From Meconema thalassinum (lineage: Eukaryota; Arthropoda; Insecta; Orthoptera; Tettigoniidae): 64,000 nt of DNA. Under the pieces are notes generated by a model. That model was given only the letters and a program-made list of their open reading frames with translations, was not told the origin of the DNA and did no database searches. Within the stretch, counting starts at the first letter, position 1. Each line of letters begins with the position of its first letter. Below, piece by piece: positions 22,018-32,559 of the stretch. The stretch is taken from assembly GCA_946902985.2 (NCBI GenBank), contig OX336388.2:293796526-293860525 (forward strand), in the 5' to 3' direction. The position numbers and the translations under genes are program-made.

Positions 22018-23474
22018 CTAAATCTCAAAGTTGTACTGTTGAATCCTCTCTAACCACCGCGCGAGTTGACCCTCGGGCTGCTTGAAGTTCAGGAGCCACC
22101 GCAGGGATGCATGGTCGGTCCTGATGAGAAATTCTTGCCCGTACAGGTACTTGTGGAAGTGTTCAATGGTCTTCACGATGGCGAGCAGCTCCTTCCTGGT
22201 GACGCAGTAGTTCCTTTCTGGCTTTGACAAGGCCTTGCTGAAGTAGGCCACTACTCTCTCCTCGCCGCCCACTACTTGCGACAGGATTCCCCCTATGCCA
22301 AAGTCGCTGGCATCGGTATCGACGATGAACCTTGTTCCAGGTCTGGGGTAGGCCAGAATAGGCGCGGTGCACAGAGCCTGCTTGAGTTGTTCGAAGGCAG
22401 TGTGGCATTCTGCTGTCCACGTGAAGAGTTGGTCCTTCTCAGTCAGTCGATGTAAAGGTTTGGCGATGTCAGCGAATCCTTTCACGAAGCGACGGTTATA
22501 AGTGCCGAGTCCCAGAAAGCTTCGTAGTTGGGACTTGTCCTTCGGAACTGGCCACTCCCTCACAGCTGCGGTTTTCTCTGGGTCGGTGCGCACCCCCTCC
22601 TCGGAGTTGATATGCCCAAGGTACTGGACCTGCTTCTGGAAGAACTGACACTTCTTGGGGCTCAACTTCAGTTGGGCAGCCCGTAGCTTCATCAAGATCT
22701 CCTTCAGGTTGCTGTAGTGCTCCTCGAAGCTTCTCCCCAGAACGATGACGTCGTCTAGGTAGACCAGGCAGGTCTTCCAGTGTAGTCTCCTCAGAATGGA
22801 CTCCATTAGCCTTTCGAAGGTCGCAGGGGCGTTGCACAGACCGAATGGCATGACGGTGAACTGCTAGAGCCCACTGCCCACAGAGAACGCAGTTTTGTCG
22901 CGGTCCTTAGGGTGGACCTCCACCTGCCAGTAGCCACTCTTCAAATCCAAGGTGGAAAACCATCTTGACACTGATATGGTGTCCAGGGTGTCGTCGATCC
23001 GGGGTAGAGGGTAGCTGTCCTTTTTCGTGACGTCATTCACCCGCCTGTAATCCACGCAGAACCTGGTGGAACCGTCCTTCTTCTTCACTAGCACGACCGG
23101 AGAACTCCAAGGACTATGTGATGGCTCGATCACTCCTTGCTCCCTAATCTCTTCTACCATCCGGTCGACTTCAGCTTGCTTGGCGAGCGGGACACGTCGG
23201 AATGGGGCCCTAATCGGTGCGCTGCCCCCAACGTCGATTCTGTGCTGAACCAAGCTTGTCCTGCCGAAGTCTTTGCTCCCCACGGAGAAGACATCCTGGA
23301 ATTCGCGTAGCAGGTCCTGAAGTTGGCGTGATTGCTCCTCGTCTAAATGGTCCTGGGATCCTCGGTACTGCTTCTGTAGTTCTTCTGGCAGGGCGCGTCT
23401 TCTTCGGTTGTCCGTCTGCAGGTGTCCGTCGGTCGTGTCTGTGATGCGGGCAATCCAGGTAACGGGCTCGCAGA
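22018..23474 (-). pseudogene. Gypsy reverse transcriptase and RNase H, broken
   Basis: RT blocks in order: SPWSSPVVLVKKKDG, RFCVDYRRVND, YPLPRIDDTLD, STLDLKSGYWQ (first Asp), then after an in-frame stop at about 22863, MPFGLCNAPATFERLM and VYLDDVIV (catalytic Asp pair). The thumb (QYLGHINSEEGVRTDPEK) and RNase H (VDTDASDFGIGG, VTRKELLAIV, RTDHASLRWLL) follow. A stop at 22018 cuts the RNase H-integrase tether. Together these domains copy the element RNA into DNA. Confidence 0.95.
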
Positions 23475-23475
23475 C

Positions 23476-24246
23476 TCATAGGTTGGTGTCCCGGTGAACC
23501 GTAATGTCGTAGTCGTTCAGGTTGGACAGGCGGACGTACGGCCGAGACGTCGTGTTGATGAGGGTCTTGGCAATTGGCAATCCTTTTGTCTGGAAGTCCT
23601 CATATATTGGCTTGATGACAGCCGCCACTCCCTCGGCAGTTCCGTCGACAATTACGGCAGTGCTGACCTCCGTCCTGGCGGGAACGATGACGTCCTCTCT
23701 CAGCCTTACTCGTCGTGCGGTGATGGCCTCGTGTGCTGGTTGCAAAGCAAGTTCCTCACCTCCGAAGTGCAGAGTGTTGGTACTCAGGTCCAAGATGATG
23801 TCGTTCTGGTCCAGAAAGTCCAGTCCGATGATCACTTCGTTTGATACGTCAGCCACAAGCACTGGATGCTTCACCGCCCGTCGACCAATGACGAACTCCA
23901 GTGATGCTTCGCCATGTACCGGTGCAGTCTCTCCAGTCGCGGTTATTAGTTGGAGGTTCCTTTGTGTGGGTTGCACCCTCCACCTCGGGATCACGGTGAG
24001 ATTAACGATGGTCCTCGACGCTCCCGTGTCGATCAGCATGGGCCAGCTCACTCCGTTGACGACTCCGTCGACCATCAGGCTGCTATTGTCCCTCCGTAAC
24101 TTCGTCACACGAACTTGGACTGCCGGGGCTTGACGACTAACATAAGCCAACCTTTGCCCCCAAGGCTGGCTAATACTCGTTTCCCTGGGCCGTGCGGTTT
24201 TCAGACGACTGATTTCCCGTCGGATACCCTCGGTGGCGGCGATCAC
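23476..24246 (-). pseudogene. Gypsy protease region
   Basis: The 256-codon frame has MLIDTGASRTIVN, the retropepsin active site, and further on VIIGLDFLDQNDI, the conserved flap-side block. It is in a different frame from gag and overlaps the end of the zinc-knuckle segment, consistent with ribosomal frameshifting between gag and pol as is usual for gypsy elements. A stop at 23476 separates it from RT. Confidence 0.9.
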
Positions 24247-25536
24247 CGCAGTCCTTGCTCAGATGGCCTTTCTTACCGCAGGCCCAGCAGGTCGGTAGTC
24301 CTCTTCCGGGCCGCCTCTCCGGTTGTCTTCCGGCTGTGTCGTTGCTGGTAGTGCCGCGACTATTTTAGAAACGGCTTAGCGCCTCCATCAATTCGTCGGC
24401 CAGGGGCTTGGTCTCGTTGGTTTTTGCTGGTTCGTCGACGTCCACTTGACGCACCCGCGCGTGCATTCTAGATGCCTGTTTTGCCGTCTCGAACTCAAGT
24501 ACGTGGCTCAGCGCATCTGCCAGGGTCTTATTGCGCGCGAGTCGCAGCGCCTGTTGATTGTCCGAGTCCCGTAGCCCGTCGGTGAAGGTCTGCGTCGCAA
24601 TCTGTTCCAGAAAGTCGGTCGGCGCTGTTGGATAAGCGAGCTTTACGAGGCGTGCGATGTCCATCTCGAACTCCTGCAGGGTTTCCGCGTTCTTCTGTAC
24701 CCGGGTCCGGAGCTGCATCTGATAGGCCTGCTGAAGATGGCTATCTCCATATCGGGACTCCATATGGGCGATCAGTGAAGCGTAGTCCTGGGATCCAGTC
24801 GGGATGGCCTGAAAGACGTTAAGGGCGTCATCTCTCAGCGCTACAATGGGAGCTGTAGCCTTTTCTGTGTTGTTCCAGTTATTTATGGAACAGGCCGCCT
24901 CGAACTGACGTAAGTAGGTGCTCCACGGGACCTTTCCGTCGAAGGTTGGGGGCGTCACTCTGCTATGTCCCGTTCCTGATATTCCCGGTGTAACGGTGGG
25001 CGGGCGTTGGCGCAGCTCGCCAACTTCCTCTTGTAGAGCGTTGAATTTCTCTTCCACCCCCGTCAGTGGGCGTTGGCGCAGCTCGGCAACTTCCTTTTGT
25101 AAGGCGTTGAATTTCTCCTCCACCCCCATCAGCGGGCGTTGGCGCTGCTCGGCAACTTCCACTTGTAAGGCGTCGAACTTCTTTTCCACTGCCGTGACTT
25201 CCTCACGCAGACCCTGTTCCAATTTCCTTTGACTTTCCTGTAGTTTCGTCAGCAGACACTCTTCCAGATTTTTCTGGCGGTTAGGTCCCCTGCTAGCTTA
25301 TTCTGACCGTCTTCCATCTTCTTCAGGTCCTCTGCTAACCTCTTCTGGCCGTCCTCCATCTTCTTCTGGCCGTCTTCCATCTTCTTCAGGTCATCCTTCA
25401 GGTCCTTGGCTAATTTCTTCTGGCCGTCCTCCATCTTCTTCTGGCCGTCTTCCATCTTGGCTTCCATGCCACTTAACTTTTCTAGCAATGCTGCAAATTG
25501 CGCTTCCAGTTTAGATGTTTGTCTTTTAAAGGGCAT
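24170..25536 (-). pseudogene. Gypsy gag with coiled coil and zinc knuckle, broken
   Basis: The frame starts at 25536. The first 80 residues are a coiled coil built of KKMEDGQ heptads, repeated about six times with small changes. A frameshift near 25270 leads into a second frame (25222-24365) with three units of about 22 residues (E.VAELRQRPLTGVEEKFNALQ type), then a capsid-like part (VTPPTFDGKVPWSTYLRQFE, LPLY-like turns, YPTAPTDFLEQIA). A stop at 24365 precedes the CCHC knuckle CWACGKKGHLSKDC (24249-24290), which binds genomic RNA. The natural gag stop appears to be at 24170. Gag forms the particle in the cytoplasm. Confidence 0.9.
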
Positions 25537-25625
25537 GCACTCACAGGAAAATTAGAGAGATATGACCTGCTCGGGTTTTGAAACCAGGACCGTCAGGTGT
25601 TGTGCTTGTGCTTGAGTTCGTAATC

Positions 25626-25642
25626 CGGATTTTGACACCAGT
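25626..25642 (-). promoter_or_regulatory. tRNA primer-binding site
   Basis: On the minus strand, two bases after the 5' LTR, TGGTGTCAAAATCCGG is complementary to a tRNA 3' end finishing in TGACACCA. That end is typical of tRNA-Leu; the assignment is inference. Confidence 0.8.
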
Positions 25643-26353
25643 TGTTACGTGCCACCCCCCTAGTGGCACTTTTGTTAACTGGATTACGGTGGGTAGAAAG
25701 CACAACACCAATTACTGCTTTAAAGAGAAGTTAGCTTTATTGCTTGCAGGTCAGAAATATACACTGTACAATAAGCAGATAGAAACAATTAGCTGTCATA
25801 CAGAAGCTCCCTCCTGTATGGAGCTCGACTCAATCTTTCACTCGGCCTTGCAGTTAATCCTCTCGCTAATGTGTCCGGTCCCGTACGCTGGCTGGGAATA
25901 GCTGCACTAAGTCTGTCACTCACCGTTTTACAACTCACCACAATGACCTCTGTCGCACTAGGTAAGCACACACTCTTCAATACCCATCCTCTCCGTATGA
26001 TTCACACCTTCACTGCCAAGAAAATCAGCTTCACTAGGGGTTTCGCAAGTCACCACACTTCTGTCGCTCAGGATAAACGCTCGCACTAGCTTGTAAAACA
26101 CAACACACACTGCTTGACAGGTCGCTCTTATATAGCAGGGCGGTGACTCAATAAATGCTTCTAGACCCATCCAGGGTTCACGGCTTCTCGAGGTTTCCTT
26201 CACTGGCTGAGTCACGAATATTCTGGACCATCCCTTTGTCCTAGTAGTCCTGTTGCATAAGGCGCACGCAATACACTGAGGCAGAGCACAGCCCAGCCCT
26301 GGCGCAGTTGTGACTCATGCGGCGAGCGATGAAACAAACTCACAGCCGTAACA
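25643..26353 (-). repeat. 5' LTR of the gypsy element
   Basis: 711 bp. The minus-strand TATA box is the complement of 26127-26134; the poly(A) signal is conserved. It drives transcription leftward. Confidence 0.95.
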
Positions 26354-26357
26354 ATAT

Positions 26358-26650
26358 GCTTGCACATCGTCCTGAGCATTAATTACAGTGGTATCCCTGC
26401 GAAATTTCATCACTTGCATAACAAAGTTTATACCTGCGCAGTTCGACATCCTATTATATGTCTAACCAATAGCTTATATATTGCGCTCGTCCATTGTTGG
26501 TTCGGTTGGTTCCTTAGTTTAGGGGCTGCGACAACGCGGTCATGTAGCCCCGTGTACTTTGGGTGTGTGTAGAATCTGTCTGATAACCGGTGTTAATTGT
26601 GATGACTGTATTAGTGTGTGTATCTGCTTTTTTTTAAATTCAAGTAGGGA
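26358..26650. other. Unassigned sequence
   Basis: Right flank of the gypsy element. No gene or repeat recognised. Confidence 0.4.
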
Positions 26651-26654
26651 CTGC

Positions 26655-26915
26655 AACTTTGAATTTTCAAATAGTTCCTACTTTTGCCGCCAAACGCCAC
26701 CGTCAACGACTACTAGGCCTAGTTCAGAACTAGCTACTAGACGCCACCGCAGTCGGCTCTTGGCAACGAACGTAGCAACCTAAGAGCGTTGTTTACATTC
26801 TTAACCTATCCAATTTAGTTTCACACAGGTGTAATTAGTGGAAAGATCTTTAACATGCCATAAATCTATGACATGGGACCGCCGGCTTTACTTCCCCTCC
26901 GAAGGAAGGCATACT
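26655..26915 (-). mobile_element. SINE family C, body only, diverged
   Basis: Reverse complement matches the body of the SINE at 54990-55205. Shared words include 'cggaggggaagtaaagccgg', 'cccatgtcataga' and 'agatctttccac', and further on the 'gaacta.ttgaaa' block. The tRNA head is not recognisable. This copy shows that the family continues past the point where duplication copy 1 stops. Confidence 0.75.
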
Positions 26916-28335
26916 TGTACAATTACCACTTTCAGTTGTCCTTCGGCCGGACTTACAGTCCCCCTTAATGATCTGCTTATAACAAAACAATGGACAGTTC
27001 CACGTATATTATTATGATGCCACATAATATCTCCTCGTCCTGAGGTACGATTTCTTCATCTGCCAATGTCTTACCTTGTACATCACACGGTATATTTCCT
27101 GCGTACTCAATAGTAATCACTCGTAATGCCGACTATAAAAGTATGGCACGACTGTCCTTATTAATTGTTCTTAATAATGCCTTACTGCATGGCTATTATG
27201 TTGATGCACTTAAATTGTTAAAGTCCGCGCGCCCCACTCTGGACTCGGGCTGCATGCGCTCTGCACTCAAGAACGGTTCAACTGACCCCGACTGTCCGTT
27301 CCACTGACCTTATATTCCTCTGGAGGGAAAAGTAGGTCGAAAATTTCCTTGCAGCTTCATCTCCTCTCTCCGTATATTTCTGGTCTTGAAATAGCATTTT
27401 TCTGGTCCATTATTCCTCGCTGATCACATAACCGTCTGTGTGCTCGAGAATCGATCGGCCAATTAATTAATATTAATTAACTTTGCCAGTGCGTCCCCAC
27501 GCCGCGTCGTCGGTTCATCCCCGAAGACATGGTCAGATTCTGGCGCTGGCCTCATATCTACGGTGTCAATTCGCGTTACATTAAATCTGCCTCGATTTCA
27601 ATGTTTGACGGCTTGATAATTAGCCTCCTGGCCATACATTCACATAGGTGCAATCCTCATGTCTCTGAGTTACTCCATTCACGAGTAATCATTAAATTAT
27701 TCTGGCATTCTCTCATCCCCCTGGACTCTTCCTTATGTAACGGTGAATCACTAGCCCATATATTACCGTCCTGCCTTGTCCCAGACAGCATAAATAGGTC
27801 AAAGTGACTGGCATGGCTCCACGAAACCACGCCTCAATTCCAGAGCCATTTACAAACTGTCAATAGTTCAAACTCTCTGCGCTAAGTCCAGAATTGTATG
27901 CATCCTACAGCCCAATACTGCAGTATTCTGCTAATATTTTCTACATTATATTAACAAATAATGTCAGAATTTGTTCATATCACAACAGTGATTTAATGTG
28001 TATTTTCTCTAGGGGTTTTATGGCTTAAACTCCCTCAAAAGATCGTGTGTTCGTTTCTTGCTGGTATCTCTAGTCTGAACTCATTTATCTCAGAGAACCA
28101 GGTTCGACACCAGTCAGCCTAACACCGTTGGGTTCAGTATGGATAATTCGAAACTCCGTTACATGTCTATTTTTCCTTCGAACTATGGTTCCATTGGATA
28201 TATAATCTAACCGGTTATCTCGAAAACTTGTACAATTTGAATTCGAAAGAAAATGTGGCCTCTTGTCGGATTATGCGTGCAATCCTCTCTGAATAATTCA
28301 TAATAACCGATACCTACTTCGAACGTTCATCCTCC
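26916..28335. other. Unassigned sequence
   Basis: No motif-bearing ORF on either strand. The longest plus-strand frame (27529-27807) resembles nothing I know. 'ttaattaatattaattaa' at about 27464-27480 is palindromic low-complexity sequence. Confidence 0.4.
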
Positions 28336-28339
28336 AAAG

Positions 28340-29085
28340 TCACATCCTCAAGACGGCCGGCTGACGGCACGACTGCGGGAATCTCGTCAAACGGACCACG
28401 ATCGACGCCAGTTGCTTGAAATTATAAAACCCGTGCCCGGCCGCGAACTTCTGTCATCGAGAACTGCGGGAATCACGGCGCCGATCATACAACATGTCCA
28501 TAACTGCTCGTGAATTTTAACCATGCCCTACCTCGAGCTCGCCTCCGCTTTTCTGCCAAGACAGATAGACAGGCAGACAATCGTTGAACGGCCGGATGCG
28601 GTGCCGATTGCGTAATATCGTGTTCTCATCGTGCAACCGCGAGGACAACGTGAATCTCGTAAAACTACCGAGAGCGGCAGCGATTGAGATACATCGCGAT
28701 ATTTCTCCGCATTCGATAACGAGTGCAACTTTGGATTCTTGTCAAATGGACAGCAAGCGGTGCCGATTGCGTAGTAATAACTTACCATATTTTTCCGTGC
28801 CCGACCTCAAGGACAATAGAAATCTCGTCGAACGACTAAAGTGACACCGATTATGTAATCGCGATTTTTCTCCGTGTTCTATCTAAAAAACTACGAATCG
28901 CGTCAAACGGCTGAGACCAGCGCCGATCGTGTAACGTCTCGATATTTCTCCGTACCTGACTGCGAAAACATAATTCGGTGACGATCACGTAACGTCGCAT
29001 ATATTTCTTCGTGGTCTACCGCGGGGACAAAGGAAATCTCCCCAAACGGCCAAGATCATAGCAACTTCTTGGTAATCATAACTTC
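28340..29085. repeat. Degenerate minisatellite, roughly 80-bp period
   Basis: Words such as 'gccgattgcgtaat', 'gatatttctccg', 'gaggacaa..gaaatctcgtc' and 'aaacggc' recur in the same order at about 28598, 28758, 28842, 28920 and 28980. Spacing varies (about 60-160). Old tandem array with strong drift. Confidence 0.75.
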
Positions 29086-30085
29086 TTGTACACAAGACGG
29101 CATATTTGCTGAATCAACTCATTTGATATTAAATATCCATTATTTATTTTAATCTAAATTTTTATGACACCATAAGTGAATCTTATTCACTGCTTTAAAC
29201 ACAGTTCATTGTTGTTTTCCTTCACCGCGCGATTAGCTTCTATGGTTGCCGACCGCAGACGTATCTTGAATTAACAGGTAACTAAAATTAACCAAAAGGT
29301 TGCTAAAAAAAAGTAACTAATTTCTACTTCATCCTTACAGTAGACACCCTGTAAAGTTTATCGATAATCCCGTCTCGCAGATTATCGCTGCGCTTTTGTC
29401 ATTAATTCCTTGCGTTTGACATTACGTGAAAGTCGATCGATAATCACATCTCGCAAATTATCGCTGCATTTATATTCCTCTTTGTGCTTCGACTGTTTTG
29501 TAAGCGGGAAAGCTTGGTCTTAAGCGGTGCATGCTGTGGTTCTGGAATTCGTGCCATTGTGTGAATTTTTTTGTGCGATTCAGTGTTTTCGTGATGAATT
29601 CAAGTAAGAAACGATCTCATCAGTCTTTCAGGGAGGCGTATTCTTCAGAATTTTTGGAAACTGGCACAATGAATTAGATAGTCTCAAATCACCAAGAGTT
29701 TGTAATCTGTTTCCCTGTAGTCTTTTCTCGCCATCTTTGAGACCTTGCGACGCATGTTCGCGTTAATTTTTGCGCTTTGGGACCTTCTGGATTTCTATTT
29801 TTGAAAGTTGGCAGGTATGCATAATACATTAAATGTCAGGAAGAGGTACTTTTCCCTTTTCAATGGAAATGTATGATCTATGATTCACAAACCTTTCTGG
29901 GAGTCATTAGAAGTGGATTTCAATTTGAATTGTCACTGCTGCTCCGGAAATATTTGTATTATTACGTAAATAAATGATTTTACTTCTTGCTCATTCGACG
30001 ACGGCGGCCATGACACATTGATGTCCTACACTACGACATACCAGTTGCCAACATGTCCGATACAAAATACACCACACGACGCGTG
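29086..30085. other. Unassigned sequence
   Basis: AT-rich. A short direct repeat (cgataat.ccgtctcgcagattatcgctgc type) occurs twice at about 29360-29390 and 29437-29466. No gene recognised. Confidence 0.4.
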
Positions 30086-30086
30086 A

Positions 30087-30215
30087 ATCTCTACTTAGTA
30101 TAAAACCAAGTCCCCGTTTCTTGGATGTTACGGGTAAACTCGAGAACCACTGGAGGGATTTTGATGCGGTTTTCACCATTATGTAAAGGATACCTCGAGG
30201 ATGATTTCTGTAGAA
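30087..30215 (+). repeat. Dispersed repeat pair, member 1
   Basis: Shares 'tctcgaggatg/aaag', 'ctcgagaaccactgga' and 'ttttgatgcggttttcacca' with 30773-30897 in the same orientation. The 'ttttgatgcggttttcacc' motif is common in insect Helitron-like repeats as I remember them. The segment at 30441-30468 (cccgggcgaagccggatcgg, then gcttgt) looks like a decayed Helitron-type 3' end. Confidence 0.55.
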
Positions 30216-30772
30216 ATTCTGTTACACAGTCAAGTTAAGATTGGACGGAAGGGGGATTTGTGTTTCATGCACCTCGCCATTCTTAAATTATGTCTGACAA
30301 GAATTTGTTGCACATGATAATATAATTAATAGTCCAGTGAGTTATTTTAACCCATCATGCCGAGACATAAAACGGATATTGGTCGTTGTTCATTGACATT
30401 GAAAGAAAAAGCGCTTATCACGTAATGCATTCATAACTTTTCCCGGGCGAAGCCGGATCGGGTTGCTTGTAAAGAAATAAAATGCAAAACCATTGGCCTG
30501 CATAAAGATTATTGATGCATGACTACTCCCACTGTGCGTGACAAAACCAGGGGTGTGTATATTAGCTAACGCACCCGTAGTGCAAGGAAGAGAATCCCAG
30601 TACAGGTAAGTGCTAACAATTCCATATTATCATTTTAAACGATCTTGTCGACTTCGTCGTTACGCTGAGGTCTGGCGTTACGTTACGGTGACGGGACGAA
30701 ATGTACCCAGATGCACTGAGGTGTGTGACGGCATAGTACCGCTTGGTGCATGTGTTCCCCGACAATCTGTAC

Positions 30773-30897
30773 TTCGTTAGTAAAGACAAAAATCCCCGAT
30801 TCTTGGATGTCACGGGTAATCTCGAGAACCACTGGATGGATTTTGATGCGGTTTTCACCATTCTATAAAGGATATCTCGAGGAAAGATTCTGTAGAA
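30773..30897 (+). repeat. Dispersed repeat pair, member 2
   Basis: Diverged copy of 30087-30215, about 690 bases downstream. It may be a tandem remnant of one larger element. Confidence 0.55.
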
Positions 30898-32264
30898 AAT
30901 AATTTATGTATGATCAAAGGAAGCCAAGCAGTAACGATTTCAGTGAAAAAGTCGAAAACAAACTTGGCTTCCGTGCGCTTCTTAAGCTTACGCTGGGCAA
31001 ACCGTTAAAAATATCAATATACTGTGAGCGTAAGAAGTGGTCAGCATGAAAAGTTCTACAAAAAAGTCCGCGAGAGCATATCTCTATCTTCAATACATCG
31101 CCCACTATAAGTGTTTTTTAGACCGGATGGAAGGGGCACGTCCCCGCGTGCTCCGGTGAGCGTGACGGCATCCCGTGCGCTTGACCTTGCTTTGCCCTTG
31201 GTTTGCACTTGCCGTTCGCAAGTAATTTGAAACAAGGTAAAGTATTATAAAGCAAGATAAGTATTATGCAGATAATTTTCGAACATGTGAAGAGTCTTTG
31301 GCTTCGAGCGAAGCGAGAAGCCTCCAGCCATTCTAGCATTTTTCAGCATTTGTAGCACTTAAAATGATACAAAGTCTAGTCTTTCAGACAGACTGTCACT
31401 TTTTTTGTTATATATATGTCAAATTTTAAAATAAACTGTTTGGGTACTAGATAGTTTTTATGGCTGGATGTCCTACCTAATGCTTAGGTCGTAATAAACA
31501 AATAGTGTTAAATAAAACTACTTTGCAATAATAAAGTGTAAGGTACAGGTCATGGCCTACATCTTGTTATTTGCCTGGAGGGAAAGTGTGGGAAACTACG
31601 AAGAGAAAAAAACAACAATTTGCAATATGTCAAACATTAAAAATACATTAGGAAAATTAGAGTAAATGTTTAGGAATTTGAGTAAATTTTATGCATTTTA
31701 GGTTTTTGAGTAAATATAACGGATCTGAAGTGCATTTACGGGAATTATGGTAAATCTAGGAAATCAGGGGAATTTTAGAGACATGTAGGGGAGTTCTGGG
31801 GAATTTCAGGAAACCTCTCGGGCACCGTGTGACGTGTTTTAGTAATGAGTCATCGCCCGATGACTAACATTTACCAATTACACAACAGCGTATTGGTATG
31901 TCGTAGTAATGACATTATCGACACTTTGTGTTCTAATACCGTTCGTTTACCAAGAAACATGAGTTAACCAAGAGAGGTCAACAAAAAAGGTGTCTGTGTT
32001 TGTAGCTTGAGATATGTCTTCCTGCCCAGGTCAGGTGATTCAATATCCAGTCGACAGAGACCAATATCCGTTAATTGTTTTTAGATCTTGCGAGAAATGG
32101 ATATAAATAAATAACGAGATATGAATCTCGGCTACTTTAAAAATGTAACTATTGGGATCCACATTATAAGCGATTGGCCATCCTAATCCATTCATCAAAA
32201 AACATTCTCCCACTCCCACTCAGGCTACCCTTTTGAGCTACCCTCTCTTTATACAGTTCTAAAT
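30898..32264. other. Unassigned sequence
   Basis: No ORF with known motifs. AT-rich with repeats of 'gagtaaat' near 31660-31750. Confidence 0.4.
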
Positions 32265-32559
32265 TACAGTTGAACGTCATTTATCCGGACGAGCAAAAAA
32301 TTATAATAATAAGACGGAGCACCGTGCACTTACCGTTATGAGGAAGTGCGCGCTGCCTACAGTAGTGAGTCGGTTCTCGCTTTCAATTGTTGTTGTCTCG
32401 TATCGTTGTTTATGATGTCTCAACGTATTATACAGTATGTGAGTGTGCGTACTGTACTGTATTGCGTTGTGGAAATGGCTTCTACGAGTGGGGAAAAAGG
32501 AAACACGAAATTGCAATGTTTTATCGATTGAGAAGAAGGTGTAGATCATTAATAAACTA

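Larger units (their letters stand above)
19816..26353 (-). mobile_element. Complete Ty3/gypsy LTR retrotransposon (6538 bp), coding regions broken
   Basis: Two LTRs (19816-20527 and 25643-26353), both TGTTAC ... GTAACA, are flanked by the 4-bp duplication ATAT (19812-19815 and 26354-26357). In minus orientation the order is 5' LTR, PBS, gag with coiled coil and zinc knuckle, protease, RT, RNase H, integrase, PPT, 3' LTR. No env-like ORF is seen. The LTRs differ at scattered positions, so the insertion is fairly young but not new. Breaks: a gag frameshift, a gag stop at 24365, a stop at about 23476, stops at about 22863, 22018 and 21316, and a homopolymer frameshift at about 20693-20706. Confidence 0.97.

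Noticed and set aside
20567..24351. Plus-strand ORFs across the gypsy element
   Set aside because: Antisense to well-supported gag-pol domains; no independent motifs.
19816..26353. Endogenous retrovirus with an env gene
   Set aside because: No ORF with signal peptide or membrane segment lies between integrase and the polypurine tract; only about 25 bases separate the last pol stop from the tract.
27529..27807. 92-codon plus-strand ORF as a host gene
   Set aside because: No recognisable motif, no codon or splice context, and a length within chance for this region.
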